NCBI GenBank assembly: GCA_963693315.1
Contig: OY856188.1
Coordinates: 99,980,915 to 100,044,914 of the forward strand
Direction of reading: 5' to 3'
DNA length: 64,000 bases
DNA from: Diogma glabrata
Lineage: Eukaryota > Arthropoda > Insecta > Diptera > Cylindrotomidae
Under the pieces are notes generated by a model. That model was not told the DNA's origin. It searched no databases and was given only the letters and a program-made list of their open reading frames with translations. The translations under genes and the position numbers were made by a program. This document shows, one piece after another, positions 34,771 through 46,639 of the stretch (its first letter is position 1; each line of letters opens with the position of its first letter).

Positions 34771-35730
34771 GATAGTACTCTGCACAAGTCGTTCGAGCCC
34801 CTTCCTTCAAAAGGTAAAATGCACGAACGAATTAATCCTGCCCGGAGAAACGCTGCCATAAACGTGAACAAAGACCTGAATAAAGTCGCCGACTGGGGTG
34901 ACCAAAACCTTGTCAATTTCAACTCTACCAAAACACAGCTGTTGATTGTTTCCAGATTAAAGACCGAGTTCCCCAAAGATATTTTATTTAGTATGTGTGA
35001 TGAACCAATAGGTGAATGTAAAAACATTCGTTTATTGGGTGTCACAGTTTCAAATGACCTACTCTGGAACGATCATGTAATGGCGATGGCAAAAAGCGCG
35101 TCTAAAAAACTTGGCCTCCTAAATAGATGCAAAAAATTTTTCACTCCATACCAATTGCTCCATGTTTATAAGTCCTATATTCGTCCCTGTATGGAGTACT
35201 GCTGTCAAGTTTGGGGTGCTGCCTCTGTTTCCATCTTGGCCCTCTTGGACTCTGTTCAAAAGCGAGCTATACGAATTGTGGGTGATCGAACTTTGACATC
35301 AAAACATGATTCCCTACAACATCGTCGCACTGTTGCTGACCTCGTTGTTTTTTACAAATATCGTCATCAGCAGTGCTCAGATGAAATCAGCGGCATCATG
35401 CCTCAAACTTATTCTTACCCCCGTTCCACTCGGCAATCGGCTGCCGCAACCGGTGAAACGGTAAAGATCCCGCGCTGTCATACTGGCAGATCACAGAGAG
35501 ACTTCTTTGTCCGAACTGCGTACAAATGGAATGGTTTGCCGGAACACTTAGTCTCAGGTGGCTTCAACCCACAGATGTTTAAAAAAAGCGTTAATCTACA
35601 CCTTAGAACGCCAGTTGTTGTGGGACCCAGGTCTAGACCTAGGTCTTAAAAGGTATTTATGTGTTGTTGTGACACATATTCTAAACCCTATTACACAACA
35701 CATTTTATTAAAAAAAAAAAAAAAAAAAAA
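34771..35730 (+). mobile_element. LINE-A, 5'-truncated copy with intact 3' end
   Basis: The copy starts within the reverse transcriptase catalytic FADD box (the ORF is open from GATAGTACTCTGCAC) and runs through the stop codon, a short UTR with GTGTTGTTGTGACAC, and a poly(A) of about 21 at 35710-35730. It is 5' truncated, as is usual for LINEs. The long open frame makes it the youngest-looking LINE-A copy here. The GATAGTAC triplication at its 5' edge obscures any target duplication. Confidence 0.85.
34819..35649 (+). pseudogene. LINE-A reverse transcriptase, C-terminal 276 residues
   Basis: This region lies downstream of the catalytic box in CR1/jockey-group reverse transcriptases. LLGVTVSNDLLWNDH (72-86) is the thumb-entry motif. 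KSYIRPCMEYCCQVWG (118-133) and LDSVQKRAIRIVGD (143-156) are family hallmarks, and the C-terminus carries FFVRTAYKWNGLPE followed by VVVGPRSRPRS. The methionine at 34819 is internal; the frame stays open upstream to 34771. The polymerase palm and endonuclease are missing, so it cannot act alone. It has no frameshift over 276 codons. In the native enzyme this part supports target-primed reverse transcription. Confidence 0.85.
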
Positions 35731-37999
35731 TGGCTGAACTGAAAAGGCAGCCGTTCCTCAATACATTGAGACGTGGCCTCAGAATTGCAGGTCCAGGATA
35801 GTACCTAAAATTCTGTATTATGGATGTGACTCAAACGCTTATAACGAGAAGTGTAGAAAAATAGCTACGGACCAGAAATGTGCGTTTCTATATTATAAAA
35901 GAGCAGGCAGGTTAGCCTGAGAACAGTTCATACAAAATTTGTTGGAGCAAATGAGAGCTGGTTGTCAAATAAAACAAATCAGTTTCGGTAAAACTCACAT
36001 CCTTTCATTTTTCGAAGAAACGAAGTGTTTTGATTGTCTTGTATGTAGAAAAAAATCTCTAGAGTTGAGTGTAAACATTTAATTATTTTAATAAACCAAA
36101 AAACCAATTAATGAATTCAAAATCGTTTTCACATTATTTCATTAAATTTCACCATTGATTTATATTCTTTTATTCATTCAAATAATCATTCACAGAATAT
36201 TTAATTTATTTTATTACATATATGTATTAACTACATTACAATAGTATAAATAATGTTATCTCAAAAAATCATAACAATAAACCCAACCCACAACGATATA
36301 AGCATATATCAATAAAATGAGTCATTTTCTATTTCTATAAATGCACTGTAAATTTTGCATCGATTTCAATCCTTCGCAAAACACAACCGAAACTTATTAG
36401 ACATTAAAATACATAATTTAGATTCTATTGGATGCATTACGCGTTATTTTCACACTAAACGGTAATTAATAAATGGACACATTATTTATACATATTGGTT
36501 AAATTTTTAAATAATTAGTTAAATTTCAACAACAATCATGTCTTTTTAATTTCATATAAAGTTGTTCTAACTTGATTACAAATAGATTAAGGCTATTTCA
36601 ATATTCAATTTATAAAAAGCTTCCCGCTCCCTATACATGTACGTGGATCTGGATACGTTTATAATTGAAATATAATAAAATTTCTAGTCATTTTTTTAAT
36701 AATACCAGTGTATCATACAAACATTCAATTATTTTTTACTCAATTTTGTAGACCAAATAAAACACATACTAACACAAAATATTTGCATGCAAATTAGAAT
36801 GACGCGACCAAATGTGACATACTCAAGAAATTGTGAAAAAAATGGTTAATTTATTATTTTTTTTTTACATTGTTCTGTGAGAACTTTTAAGTCAAAGTAG
36901 TAACAATAATATAAAAAGAAACACATATTAACACTTTATACGTGTTTTGTAAATAAATTTAATTATTTTGACTAATTTCGTTTTCATTCCCCACTTACCA
37001 CTTAAGAATGAATAATTAAAAAATCGTGTTTCATTATTTTAAATGTTATCAAGTTGATTTATGACTTATATGACAATTGTTTGTGGTGTAATAGAGAAGT
37101 TACGAAGAACAGACAAATTTTTAAAAAAATTTCAAACCAATGGAAATTAATGAAAGCAAGAAAATTAAGCAAAAAGTTTTCAAAATATTTGTTGAGCACT
37201 ACAGGCGTATGCTCATATATGTATGATATCACAGAACTGTAATTTTGGGTACTGTGGGCGCCATATGTAGCGAATAATACATGACGTACATATTTGTTGT
37301 GTAAGAGCAACACACGCAGTACGTATAAACAGTAATAAGGAAAACTTAACAAAAAACACGAGCATTGGAATATTAGTAAGCAGTTTAGTTATAGACCTAC
37401 GTCTTATTGCTCTATTTCCACCACACAGAAGGTGTGATGCTACAACGAAATATTTAAATATTTAAAAAATTACAAAGGAGGTTATCTAGGATAAAAACCA
37501 GTTATACAAAAAAATGAATTTCTATAGAGCGGGTCAACATAAATTATTCAGCTCTTGGAAAAGACATAAGACTTAGTCCAAATACCTGCTGCACAATTGA
37601 AACGAAGCAAACCGAAATTTCAACAACCAGACGATGCACTGCCCTAACTAGAATGAAATAAAAAATGCACCAACGATGATGGCCAATAAAAGTCAAACAT
37701 TCTTTAACAGCTTTTATATTTGGTTAGCTGTATGGCATTGCTCCAGTAACGAGTCATACCAGAGAAATCGTCAACAAAAATTTTGAAAGGAACAAAATTG
37801 GTTCATTAGCTTAGCACTGGTCAAACGAGAAATTAATTTAGGACATAAAATGGACGAGACCGTGTTTTAAGTATCAAAAAAACATGCAAAACATCTGCTG
37901 ACAGCAAAAATTAAATAGAGATTGTAAGGAGCAATAACGTTATCTGAACCAGTAAAGCTGTGCCGTTTTAATGCAAGTCTTATGTCTACAATTTATGAA
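35731..37999. other. intergenic, unassigned
   Basis: 35735-35990 and 37500-37980 are less AT-rich and may hold decayed retroelement pieces, but I recognise no motif. The rest is AT-rich. A 97-codon minus ORF at 37059-37352 matches nothing. Confidence 0.4.
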
Positions 38000-39280
38000 T
38001 TCCGAGACTACGGGATTCATAAATTCTAAATCTCGGGACTACCGGGATCCCGGGACTTAAAATTCGTAATTAAGAAAAAAAACACAATTTTCAAATGAAA
38101 AACACATTATTCATTTAATGCCGAAAAGAATAAACATGTAAAACATTTACTTACTAATTAATCTTCTTAAAATAATAAAAATTGAAGAACCAAAATAAAA
38201 CTTTAACAATATAACATAAAGAAAAACCAGTACCATTGTCTTTCGAATGATTTAAGAAATACATTTTAGAAACATAATTCGTCAAACCTGTTTGGTCATT
38301 TGGAAATAATATTTCCAAAGGTTCCAAAAGCCCGTTCCGATTCCACACTTCTTGGTGGAATGGTCAATAAATTATTATACATCCACTAAAAATGCTTTGA
38401 CGGCTTTGCTTACTTATTTTGATTTCTCTACCAATTGCGGTGACCAGTAGTTACCAGTATTTAATATTAATGTAATAATAATAATTAATTAATAATAATG
38501 TAATGATCAGTATTTAATGTTTTATGTTGTTCCATTTTGGCCAAAAAAGATTTTTATAGGTATTAAACGTGAATTAAACTGCGTTACAGTTCATCTTCCA
38601 AATTGCTTTTTTCTACTAAATCGACTGAAATCTTATCCTTAGCTACATTTTCGTTGTAATCTGTGCTCAATGATGTTGCAGTGTGAAAAGTTGGATAAGC
38701 TGTTTCACATCCCACGTCTGCTGCTGCTGATGTAACGTTAAATAATCTTAAATAAAAACTTTTATGGAGCTTCGACTTGGAACAGTAAATATGTTCGATG
38801 TATCATCAACAAAAGCAGAGTTTCTATTCTGCAAATACTTATATATTTAAAATGTTTCGGTTTTCCTTGCCTGTAAATAAAGCATAAGTTATTGAGGCAT
38901 TCGTCAACTCGCGAACTTATTGGATTGCTTTGTTTTTCTAGCTCAGTACATCCTGAAGAGCTAGAGTGCATTAGCCAATATTTCATGATAGAGTGAAACA
39001 AGATTAAAGGGGCAAGCGTTGACTGAATAGAGTTTATCCCTTATCATCCCTAAGATATAAACCTTAACAAATATTTTTCCATTGATATTGCCAGTGGTAT
39101 TTGATCTCATTGCATCTGCCCAACAATAATAAAAATGCAAATCAACAAAACAGGATTCCGTGTTTTCATTGATTAATCACGGCAAATATGTTAATCCCGT
39201 TATCCCGGGATTTCTTTTCAATAATCCCGGGATTGCGGGATCATAAAAATGGGTCGGGATCCCGGGATTGCACTCCCTAA
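38000..39280 (-). mobile_element. DNA transposon with CCCGGGAT-rich ends (hAT-like)
   Basis: Both edges are dense in CCCGGGAT-type motifs (38005-38060 and 39190-39275), and the right terminus reads GGGAGTGCAATCCCGGGAT on the minus strand. Such ends occur in some hAT families. The left edge is worn. The interior carries broken open frames on the minus strand. No target duplication could be established. Confidence 0.5.
38600..39001 (-). pseudogene. putative transposase remnant in the 38-kb element
   Basis: A minus-strand 79-codon ORF (39001-38762) is followed in other frames by a coherent-looking stretch ending VDLVEKSNLEDEL before a stop at about 38596. It lies between the CCCGGGAT-rich ends in one orientation, which suggests the element's own protein. 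No catalytic motif or zinc finger is recognisable, so the family is inferred only from the ends. Confidence 0.3.
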
Positions 39281-40874
39281 TCACATGTTTTATGTGGCAA
39301 AATTAAAGAAATTCATTTTTACAGCTGACACCAATTTTATGCATTCGAACCAACGTTCGACCTAAGCGGTAGAAGAAAGACACATATTATGGACGTAATT
39401 GGCTACAGGTGTGTAAAAGTAACGGTGAAACTACCAGCACAAGTTGAACCTAACGCGGTAATCCTCCACAAGGGCGACAGTCATACTTTTAGTAAAGGTG
39501 AAATTTTTTCTTTTTTTTGTGGAATTGGACTACGGTCCCAGTTGACATCATTTTCAGAATCATAAAAATGTCGTATATACATTTTGTATATACATTTATA
39601 TACACACATGATCGATGGTATGCAAATGGGAAACAGTAGCAAAAATCTCTCCATTTGTTTATTTATTGATGTTTTTTTTTAATTTCAAATAATTTATTTA
39701 ATTTATTAACAGCCATATGAGCAATAATTAAGAGACAAAAATGCAAAACTGATCTTACCATTATACATTGCCTCATATACTGTCCGATAAACTACTACAA
39801 TCGTATTGTTGATTCTCTTAAAAAATCAATTTGGACCATCTTCAATTTAAATAGCAAAAAAAATTGTTGTATCTCTGTGGGTTTGCGTATGTGGTTGGGT
39901 GGGTGGTTCACAAAAACACATGGGATCTTGATGAAACTTTGTTATATTTGGAAAATTTGGATTCATTTGAAAATTGAATAAAATGGCTGGGGGTCTTCCG
40001 AACTTTTTGAATCTTCAATAACTCCTAATCCTGGATTTCAATCTTATTGAAACCTAGTATATAAGGTTTTAGAACTGTTTCCAATATTACTGCGTACCAG
40101 CTTCGGGTTTGTCACTTCCGGTTAAAAACAATTTTTTGCTTTGTTTATCCCTTCTATATAGCCTTCAGTTACAAACCGTTGTTAATGAAACGTAGGTTAA
40201 AGGTTTCAAATTTCAATCAATATGATAAAGATTTCATTAGCATTTGGGGTACATTGTACTAAGGGTTGGGAGGTCCACCATACAGGCAATTTTTTCACTA
40301 TGTTTTTTACATTTTTTTGGGAGCATACAACATTTGTTCGTAAATAAAATTTTGATAACACTTTAAAAATGAAAGATGCAAATATGTATGACAAGGAGTA
40401 TGCAAATATGTATGATAATCGAATTGGATGAATCTTGGTATTAAAACATTTGGTACGGTTCACAACAGTTATGCATCCCAACTTCTGGTTTTTAACTGCC
40501 GGTGATGTTTTTTTTGCACGCAATTTTTTGTATTTTGTCAGTGTCTTTACCTACCGAGCACCTGTTTATTTATTTAAAACTTTAATATCATCAGTTCATG
40601 ATAATTGATTTTGATTAAACTTGGTATATAGTTATAGTATGATTTATAACAGTTCTGCATTCTAATTTCCGGTTTGTCACTTCCGTTCAAAATATTTTTA
40701 CTTTTCCTAGTCGTACAAAAATAATTCATGTCTGTACAGAAACTATAGCTTTCTTTAATGTTTTTATAATTAGAACTACTCTATAACATCAGTTAGCCAT
40801 TAATTGAAGTATTTGATGGATCTTAGGTCACCATATATTTGGAAGATTTTGTTTACACAGCTGTGGTGAAGTTT
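39281..40874. repeat. diverged repeats with a CACTTCCGG signature
   Basis: Three loosely related blocks (about 39990-40150, 40410-40530, 40600-40720) share the order: a TTGATTAAACTTGGTATA-like phrase, an AACAGTTCTGCATTCTAA-like phrase, then TTTGTCACTTCCGGTT. They are too diverged to give a clean period. 39281-39900 has nothing recognisable. Confidence 0.4.
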
Positions 40875-41010
40875 GCCTTTGCAGGTAATCGAAATTTCTA
40901 GTCATTTAAACATCTCCTTGGATCACCGTATATGCCAACTAACATCAAACTCAAGTTATACGAGACATTGATCCGATCGGTGGTGATATACAAACGTGGG
41001 CCTTTACACA
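40875..41010 (+). pseudogene. RTE-type reverse transcriptase scrap
   Basis: One frame reads AGNRNF, a stop, then SFKHLLGSPYMPTNIKLKLYETLIRSVV. This is the segment after the catalytic core of RTE-clade LINEs, where KLRLYKTLIRPVV is typical. The fragment is about 45 codons and ends without a tail. Confidence 0.5.
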
Positions 41011-41048
41011 AAATAAAAAACTCAAATTTATCTGTATTTGAGCATAAG

Positions 41049-41125
41049 ATAAGTTGACCAGACACGTCTCGCTATTGGCAGAATAGTCCCGACTTTTAAC
41101 AATTTGTCCCGTGTCCCGAGACATT
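41049..41125 (+). mobile_element. hAT terminus
   Basis: GTTGACCAGACACGTCTCG, then AGTCCCGACTTTTAACAATT, then GTCCCGTGTCCCGAG matches the widespread GTGACCAGACGTCCCG-type hAT end. The partner terminus was not found nearby. Confidence 0.5.
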
Positions 41126-41879
41126 TTAAAAAAGTTCCGATATTTGTAAAATATGCACGACAAGTTGGTGAACGACGAAGAACGTCGAGGAATATACGGG
41201 TTATAGCAAGAATCACAATACATATGCATCCTTTTGAAACAAACCATGTTCCATACAATAAAGCACTAAAAATTGTGGATTACGCGCTATTGCCATTAGG
41301 AACTAATGCTGCAACTGGACACTTTTTCCTACGGTAAATAAAGCGTTGACATCAGAAAAATTACAAGTGTTGAGACTTTGAAAGTCGTTTTATATGTGAA
41401 ATATAAATCAACAAATTCTCGTGACAAATTTTATGACTTTTTAAACAACTACATCAATCTCCTAAAAAAATTTACTCAAAGTATTAATTTTACATTAATA
41501 AAGGGCTATACTGATTTTTTTATCATTTCGTTTCAGTCAAATTGGCATTCATTTAGTTTGATAAACAGAACAAACCTAAGAACTTTTTTTTGTTTATGAT
41601 CATCAGGTTAGTTCAAACTAATGCTTATTAAAGTGTCGGGAATTGCTACGCTTTACGCCACCACGATGAACAAAACATGACATGCTTGTTTTTGCGCTGA
41701 ATCAGAAAACATAGTACCCGAAATTCCATCAGTTACGTAGAATTAATTTCGCGTAGTTAAATAATATGCCAATATGCCAAACAATAATACATATAATACC
41801 TACTAATAGAATTCGTGATCCACTCGACCGACGCTGAACCCTATCATTTTTTATCGAGTCCGCATCATAGCATCGAAAA
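41126..41879. other. unassigned DNA
   Basis: A plus ORF at 41104-41337 (77 codons) follows the hAT terminus but shows no transposase motif. The rest has no recognisable feature. Confidence 0.4.
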
Positions 41880-42520
41880 ATCAAAGAAAAAATCGATTGA
41901 ATGATTTTCCGATGTAATGAATTATTCATTATATCGAATATTTTCGACTTTATGATATTTCGAAAATATTATTTTTTATTCGATTTTATGAATTTCGATC
42001 ACCTGATTTTTTGATGATATGATAGGTGCGCTTACGATTTGACTCAAATAACTGAAAAAACAACAACAATTGCATACAATTTTTTCAGTGCAAATCGAAC
42101 ACATCACATCGAAAAAATTTTGGTGCAACGATCTTGCGATGCAATAACTTTTCGACAGTGTGAATTTTCGGTGTTATGATTTTCGATGTTGTGATTTTCG
42201 GTTATTTGATTTTTCGGTAGTATGATTTTTTATTTTTCGATTTATTGATATTTATCGAATCGTGCCAAATGATTTTTCGATTTTATGAATTATATTTTCG
42301 ATTGAATGATTTTCGGTGATGTGATGTTTCGAGCCAATGATTTTTCAATTTCAAAACCAATCGATGATTTGATATTCGAAGGTATGAACTTTCGGTCTAC
42401 TGATTATCGGTTCTTTAATACGATTTGATGATTTGATTTTTCGATCGTATGATGCGGACTTATGTTTTTCGATGTAATGAATTTCGAGGGTATGAGTTTT
42501 CGATGATATGATTTTTTGTT
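41880..42520. repeat. degenerate TTTTCGAT-NNN-ATGA array
   Basis: Around 25-30 variants of TTTTCGATnnnATGAT follow one another at irregular 15-25 bp spacing, with frequent TTTCGGTG and TTTATGAAT variants. The array is interrupted by a small MITE at 42025-42103. It is not a clean satellite because neither unit length nor phase is constant. Confidence 0.6.
42025..42103. mobile_element. small MITE inside the array
   Basis: GGTGCGCTTACGATTTGACT at the left, a central CAACAACAATTGCAT and AAATCGAACAC at the right match the 92-bp element at 48002-48093. The right inverted end is partly lost. Confidence 0.6.
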
Positions 42521-42837
42521 GATATAGCACGATTTGTGTTAATCGACTAGATGCTTGGAATATAAGTATATATCAGTAAAGGTGAAATAAAAATAGCTGT
42601 GTTTTAATGGAAAATTTTAAAGTCTTTAGTTTTAGAACAGGGTGGTCCGAAAGTATTCTAAAAATTCAAATTCACGTTTTTTTTAAAAATGAAGTTAAGC
42701 TTGTTTAGTGTAAATTATAATAAATTAAAATTAGCATCTCTGAATATCCGAAGATACCATGTCACCTAGGATTAACATTCAAACTAACATTTCATTTCCC
42801 TAGGTAGGTATTTATTGGAGGTATTTAGTATTTTTAT

Positions 42838-42894
42838 TTTCCCTTACATCCTTTTATAAATACCTAGGAGGTATTTATGAAAGGATGTAAGGGA
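42838..42894. repeat. 57-bp near-perfect hairpin
   Basis: TTCCCTTACATCCTTTTATA on the left pairs with its inverse ending at 42894, through an AGG loop. Stem length is about 27 bp with one mismatch. Confidence 0.7.
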
Positions 42895-42994
42895 ATAGGA
42901 GGAATTTAAAATGAAATGGCAAGAAAAGGACTTTATATGCGTTGAAAAGGTTTTAAACTGCCCAATGGACAATGAAATACATAATGGAGGGATC

Positions 42995-43630
42995 GCCTGG
43001 AGGGATCAGTTTTTATTGTTTTGTAGATTTTTTTCATTTTTGATCTGCGGGTGTGACAACCCCGCGTACTCCAGTCCCTGCTATTGACATACGAGTTAAC
43101 GTGAGATATCACATACCACTGGCAATAGCAGTGAGATGTCGCTAGCCAAGGTAACATCTTAGCGGTGGTGGCGGATGAACTGTATTCAGTCAACGGTAGC
43201 ACCTCCAATTTTAGCTGTGGAATATTCCTTGATGGTAGGACGCTAATGCTTCCTCGAGGAAACAAATTTTCATATAACTATGTGTGGGCTCTAATCATCA
43301 AGGAAGACGGTGCGTCACAGGATCAAGGAATATGCCACCGGCTGGATTATTGACAACTACATTTTCGTCTTGATTCAGCAAATTTTTGTAAAAAATTTGC
43401 TATTTACATTTTATTTTGCTTTTATTTTCTCTATTCTATCATGAAATATTGGCCTATATCATATTTGTCAGTTATAGGATTTATTGTTTAGTTGTCCATT
43501 CTTTAACAAAAAATATAAAAAAACAAAAAAAAAGGGAGATTTACGTCCATCAACACCTTTGAACGTATGTTGTTGTGAGACCTTGGTCTCAAAAGGTTTT
43601 TATGTGTTGTTATGACACATATTGTAATTA
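42995..43630 (+). mobile_element. TSF copy B, nearly complete
   Basis: All family blocks are present in order: head, hairpin, the GGATGAACTGTATTCAGTC block, the AAATTTGCTATTT middle, the ATGAAATATTGGCC block and the LINE-A-like tail. The final poly(A) segment is missing: similarity stops after ACACATATTGTAAT. The non-conserved middle again has no coding capacity. Confidence 0.75.
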
Positions 43631-44219
43631 CAAATATTAAGAAATGAATATTTTTAAATGGTGCTCATGATGTCGTAGATCAAGCATGTTTAGAACTTTT
43701 TACCAGAATATTAAGATTCCAACCATACCCTAAAACATAGTAAAATTTAATTTAGCGTTTTTTTGTTCTACAGATATTAATTTTTAAAGATATGCATCTC
43801 AGGTCAAAATATTTTAATTTAAGATGAAATTCGATCTGGACGACCGACGGACGGTCGATCGATTTCATACTTGCCATACAAGTAGTATGGGTGAAGTAAA
43901 AAATAATTGGACAACAGGAGGGTCCAAAAGTTTACTGGAAATTCAGTAATTCCAGTAAACTGAAGTAAGTAGTTCCAGTAAACTGGAAATATTTTTCTAA
44001 AAACAAAGCTATTTTATTTAGTTTTCCTTTACTACTTATATTCCCAGTATGAAGTTGACCGAAAATAAGCCAATTTAAAAATTGACTTTTTGGTTAGTCC
44101 AGAACATGAATGTCATCTACCCATAATTCGCCTTATTTATTATATTTTGAAACTGCACTTATATAAACAAATATATCATAATACTATTTTTGCGTTTCAA
44201 TAAAAATTTTGGTTGCTCC
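43631..44219. other. unassigned spacer
   Basis: It contains a short direct repeat of an AATTCCAGTAAACTGGAA-like palindrome at 43930-43990 and a GTCGATCGATTT-like palindrome near 43850. No gene. Confidence 0.45.
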
Positions 44220-45160
44220 ATTTTTTTTTATTATTAAAATGTGTCGTGTAGTAGGCATTACAGTATGTGTCACAACACATAAAAACCTTTCAAGACTAAG
44301 ATCCCACAACAACATGCGACAAAAACGTTCTAAGCATGTTAATGGACGCAATTTGTTTTGTTTTTGTTTTTTTTATATTTTTTGTTAAATAATAGATAAC
44401 TAACCAGTAAATCTTATCACATATAAAATAGGACATAGGCCAATATTTCATGATAGGATAGAGAAAATAAAATTAAATAAGAGATAAAAAGCAAATTTGT
44501 TTTAAAAATACAGTCGATTCCGCTTAATTGGGACACCGGTTAATCGGGACAGCCGTTTAATTGAGACAAATCCTAAACAACAGAAACAAAACCAAGCAAA
44601 TAACACAAATTTACGTCGCTTTTTTGGGACAATATTTCGTTTAATCGGGACAGATCATACAAAAATATTTACTAATCATAGTAAAAATAGAAAAAAAATT
44701 AAAAAGTAAAACGAAAATAATAAAAAAGAAAAAAGAAGAGAAAGAATGATTTTTTTCGTCGGTTCGATGACATATTGGAATCCATCGATGAAAATGTACT
44801 TACATGTACGTCACCAGCGAGGGAAATCAGTAGCAAAATAACTATTTTACAGGTAATACATTTTGTAGCTAAAAGTTGGCGAGCAATAAAAACCAGCACA
44901 ATACAAAATTGTTTTGGTTATTGCGGCTTAAAATCTATGGAGATTGCAGAGCACTTAAATTGCAGAGCAATTAAAGGAAATTTCACCAGGTATTGATATT
45001 GAATTTTCGTCAATTGACGACAATTTACTGTGTTATGATGAGAATGAGGATTGTGAGGACGTAATTATAGCAACAATCAAATCAAAATATCAAACATTGG
45101 TGGAATCAGATGACAGTGATGATGAAGAACCTGTGGTCGTAAGTAATCGCGAGGCAAAAC

Positions 45161-45168
45161 AATGTGTT
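45161..45168. repeat. target duplication AATGTGTT, left copy
   Basis: The identical octamer recurs at 45628-45635. The two bracket the LINE-A fragment exactly, marking its insertion site within the pogo/Tigger transposase. Confidence 0.7.
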
Positions 45169-45627
45169 TTTTTTTAAATAAAAAGTGTTGTGTAATAGGG
45201 TTTAGAATATGTGTCACAACAACACATAAATACCTTTTAAGACCTAGGTCCCACAACAACTGGCGTTCTAAGGTGTTGATGAACGCTTTTTTTAACCTCT
45301 GCGGGTTGCAGCCACCTGAGACTAAGGATTCCGGCAAACTATTCTATTTGTATGCACTTCGGATAAAGAAGTCTTTCTGCGATCTGCTTGTATGACAGCG
45401 CGGGATTTCGACCGTTTCACTGGTTGCGGTAGCCGATTGTCGAGTGGAATGGGGGCAAGAATAAGTTTGAGGCATGATGCCGCTGATTTCATCTGAGCGA
45501 TGACGATATTTGTAAAAAACAACGAGGTCAGCAACAGTACGACGATGTTGTAGGGAATCAAGTTTTGATGTCAATGCTCGATCACCCACAATTCGTATAA
45601 TCCGTTTTTGAACAGAGTCCAAGAGCT
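45169..45627 (-). mobile_element. LINE-A, 5'-truncated insertion in the pogo/Tigger gene
   Basis: The minus-strand copy is about 459 bp: the last ~110 codons of the reverse transcriptase (from LDSVQKR), the UTR and a short A tail. The 45622-45344 frame is open but then shifts before the end. The 8-bp AATGTGTT duplication on both sides is the clearest LINE-A target duplication in the window. Confidence 0.8.
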
Positions 45628-46639
45628 AATGTGTTGACAAACTACAGCGTTATTTTATGCAATATGTCAGCATTCAATTTGTGCTCTGATTTTGTTCAGC
45701 TACAATTCAGCAAAAACAAAACACTCAAAAAAATAAAAGTCACTTTTACAAAAATTTTATAAATAAACAACACACAAAATTTTTTGATAAAAATACAATA
45801 TTTTTTCTTCAAAGCGAAAAATAATTTCTAAATCAAATAAATTTGTTTTTTCAAATAATTTTTTTTGTTATCTACAATATTTTTGGTAAACTTACAAAAA
45901 AATTTGTGTGTTGTATATTTATAAAAAATTTGTAAAATTTACTTAATTTTTTTTTTGGGTGAAGGCAAACCTCTTTAGACGAATTTCTTCAAAAAATTTA
46001 ATTAAAGTTTAAGCCTTATTTTTCTAACAGAATATATTACATATATGTACAATGTACATACATATTACATATTTATTATGTATATGTATACATAATATTA
46101 TTATTAATATTAATGTACAAATACTAAAAATTACTAATCGTTTTACTTTTAAAAATTACTTTTTGTGGAACTTCGGATAATTGGGCCAGCCGCTTAATCG
46201 GGACAAATTGCACTAGTCCCGATGTGACCCGATTAAGCGGAACTAAACTGGGACTAAAGAATAGAACTGAACAGCGGTTGCAAATAATCCAGCCAAAGGC
46301 GTAATCCTTGATTATTTGACGCACTATCTTCCTTAATGATTAAAGCCCAGATATAGAGTTATATGAAGACTCGTTTCTTCGAGCGAACAGCGTGTCAGCA
46401 TCAAGGAATATTCAATAGCTAAGATTGACGGTATTACCGTTGACTGAATACAGTTAATCGATTAGCATACCTAAGACTAGTGATATCTCACTACTATTGC
46501 CAATCGTATGTAATCTCTCTTATTGCCAATATAGCAGGGACTGCAGTACACGGGATTGTCACACCAGTGAATCAAAAATTAAAAAAAAATTAGCAAATCA
46601 ATAAAAACTAATCCCGCCTGTAGACAAAATTTTTAATTA

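Larger units (their letters stand above)
44755..45690 (+). pseudogene. pogo/Tigger transposase, C-terminal part interrupted by LINE-A
   Basis: The frame open at 44767-44996 includes ITILQVIHFVAKSW and STIQNCFGYCGL, which match the region just after the DDE domain in Tigger/pogo transposases. After a frame change it continues through an acidic tail (ESDDSDDEEP) to NREA at about 45155. Past the LINE insertion the same frame appears to resume at the target duplication and reach a stop within about 20 codons, near 45690. The helix-turn-helix N-terminus and the catalytic aspartates are missing. Tail length and acidity fit the family. Confidence 0.65.
44511..46250 (+). mobile_element. pogo/Tigger DNA transposon inserted in TSF copy D
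   Basis: The left end reads CAGTCGATTCCGCTTAATTG. The right end read inward is CAGTTTAGTTCCGCTTAATC. Both carry further subterminal CCGNTTAATCGGGAC repeats. TA flanks the left end as expected for this superfamily; the right TA has mutated. A transposase C-terminus in plus orientation confirms the assignment. About 460 bp of the 1740-bp length is a later LINE-A insertion, so the element proper is about 1.3 kb and lacks the DNA-binding and most of the DDE region. Confidence 0.75.
44220..46618 (-). mobile_element. TSF copy D, split by a pogo/Tigger insertion
   Basis: The minus-strand copy is in two halves. The head-side half lies at 46618-46251, and the tail-side half, including the LINE-A-like end and poly(A), at 44510-44220. 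The break falls in the AT-rich middle, between the TTTTGTTCCTG-like and AAACAAATTTGC blocks that are adjacent in copy A. Everything between 44511 and 46250 belongs to the inserted DNA transposon and the LINE inside it. Confidence 0.75.

Noticed and set aside
34716..35045. 109-codon minus ORF opposite the LINE-A frame
   Set aside because: It is the antisense shadow of the reverse transcriptase coding strand.
42638..43960. mariner element bounded by CAGGGTGGTCCGAAAGT and CAGGAGGGTCCAAAAGT
   Set aside because: The two motifs are in the same orientation, not inverted, and TSF copy B lies between them; they are at most two separate scraps.
45790..46110. ATATGTACATA-rich stretch as a regulatory region
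   Set aside because: Short alternating purine-pyrimidine palindromes are common in such DNA and nothing nearby is transcribed in an evident way.
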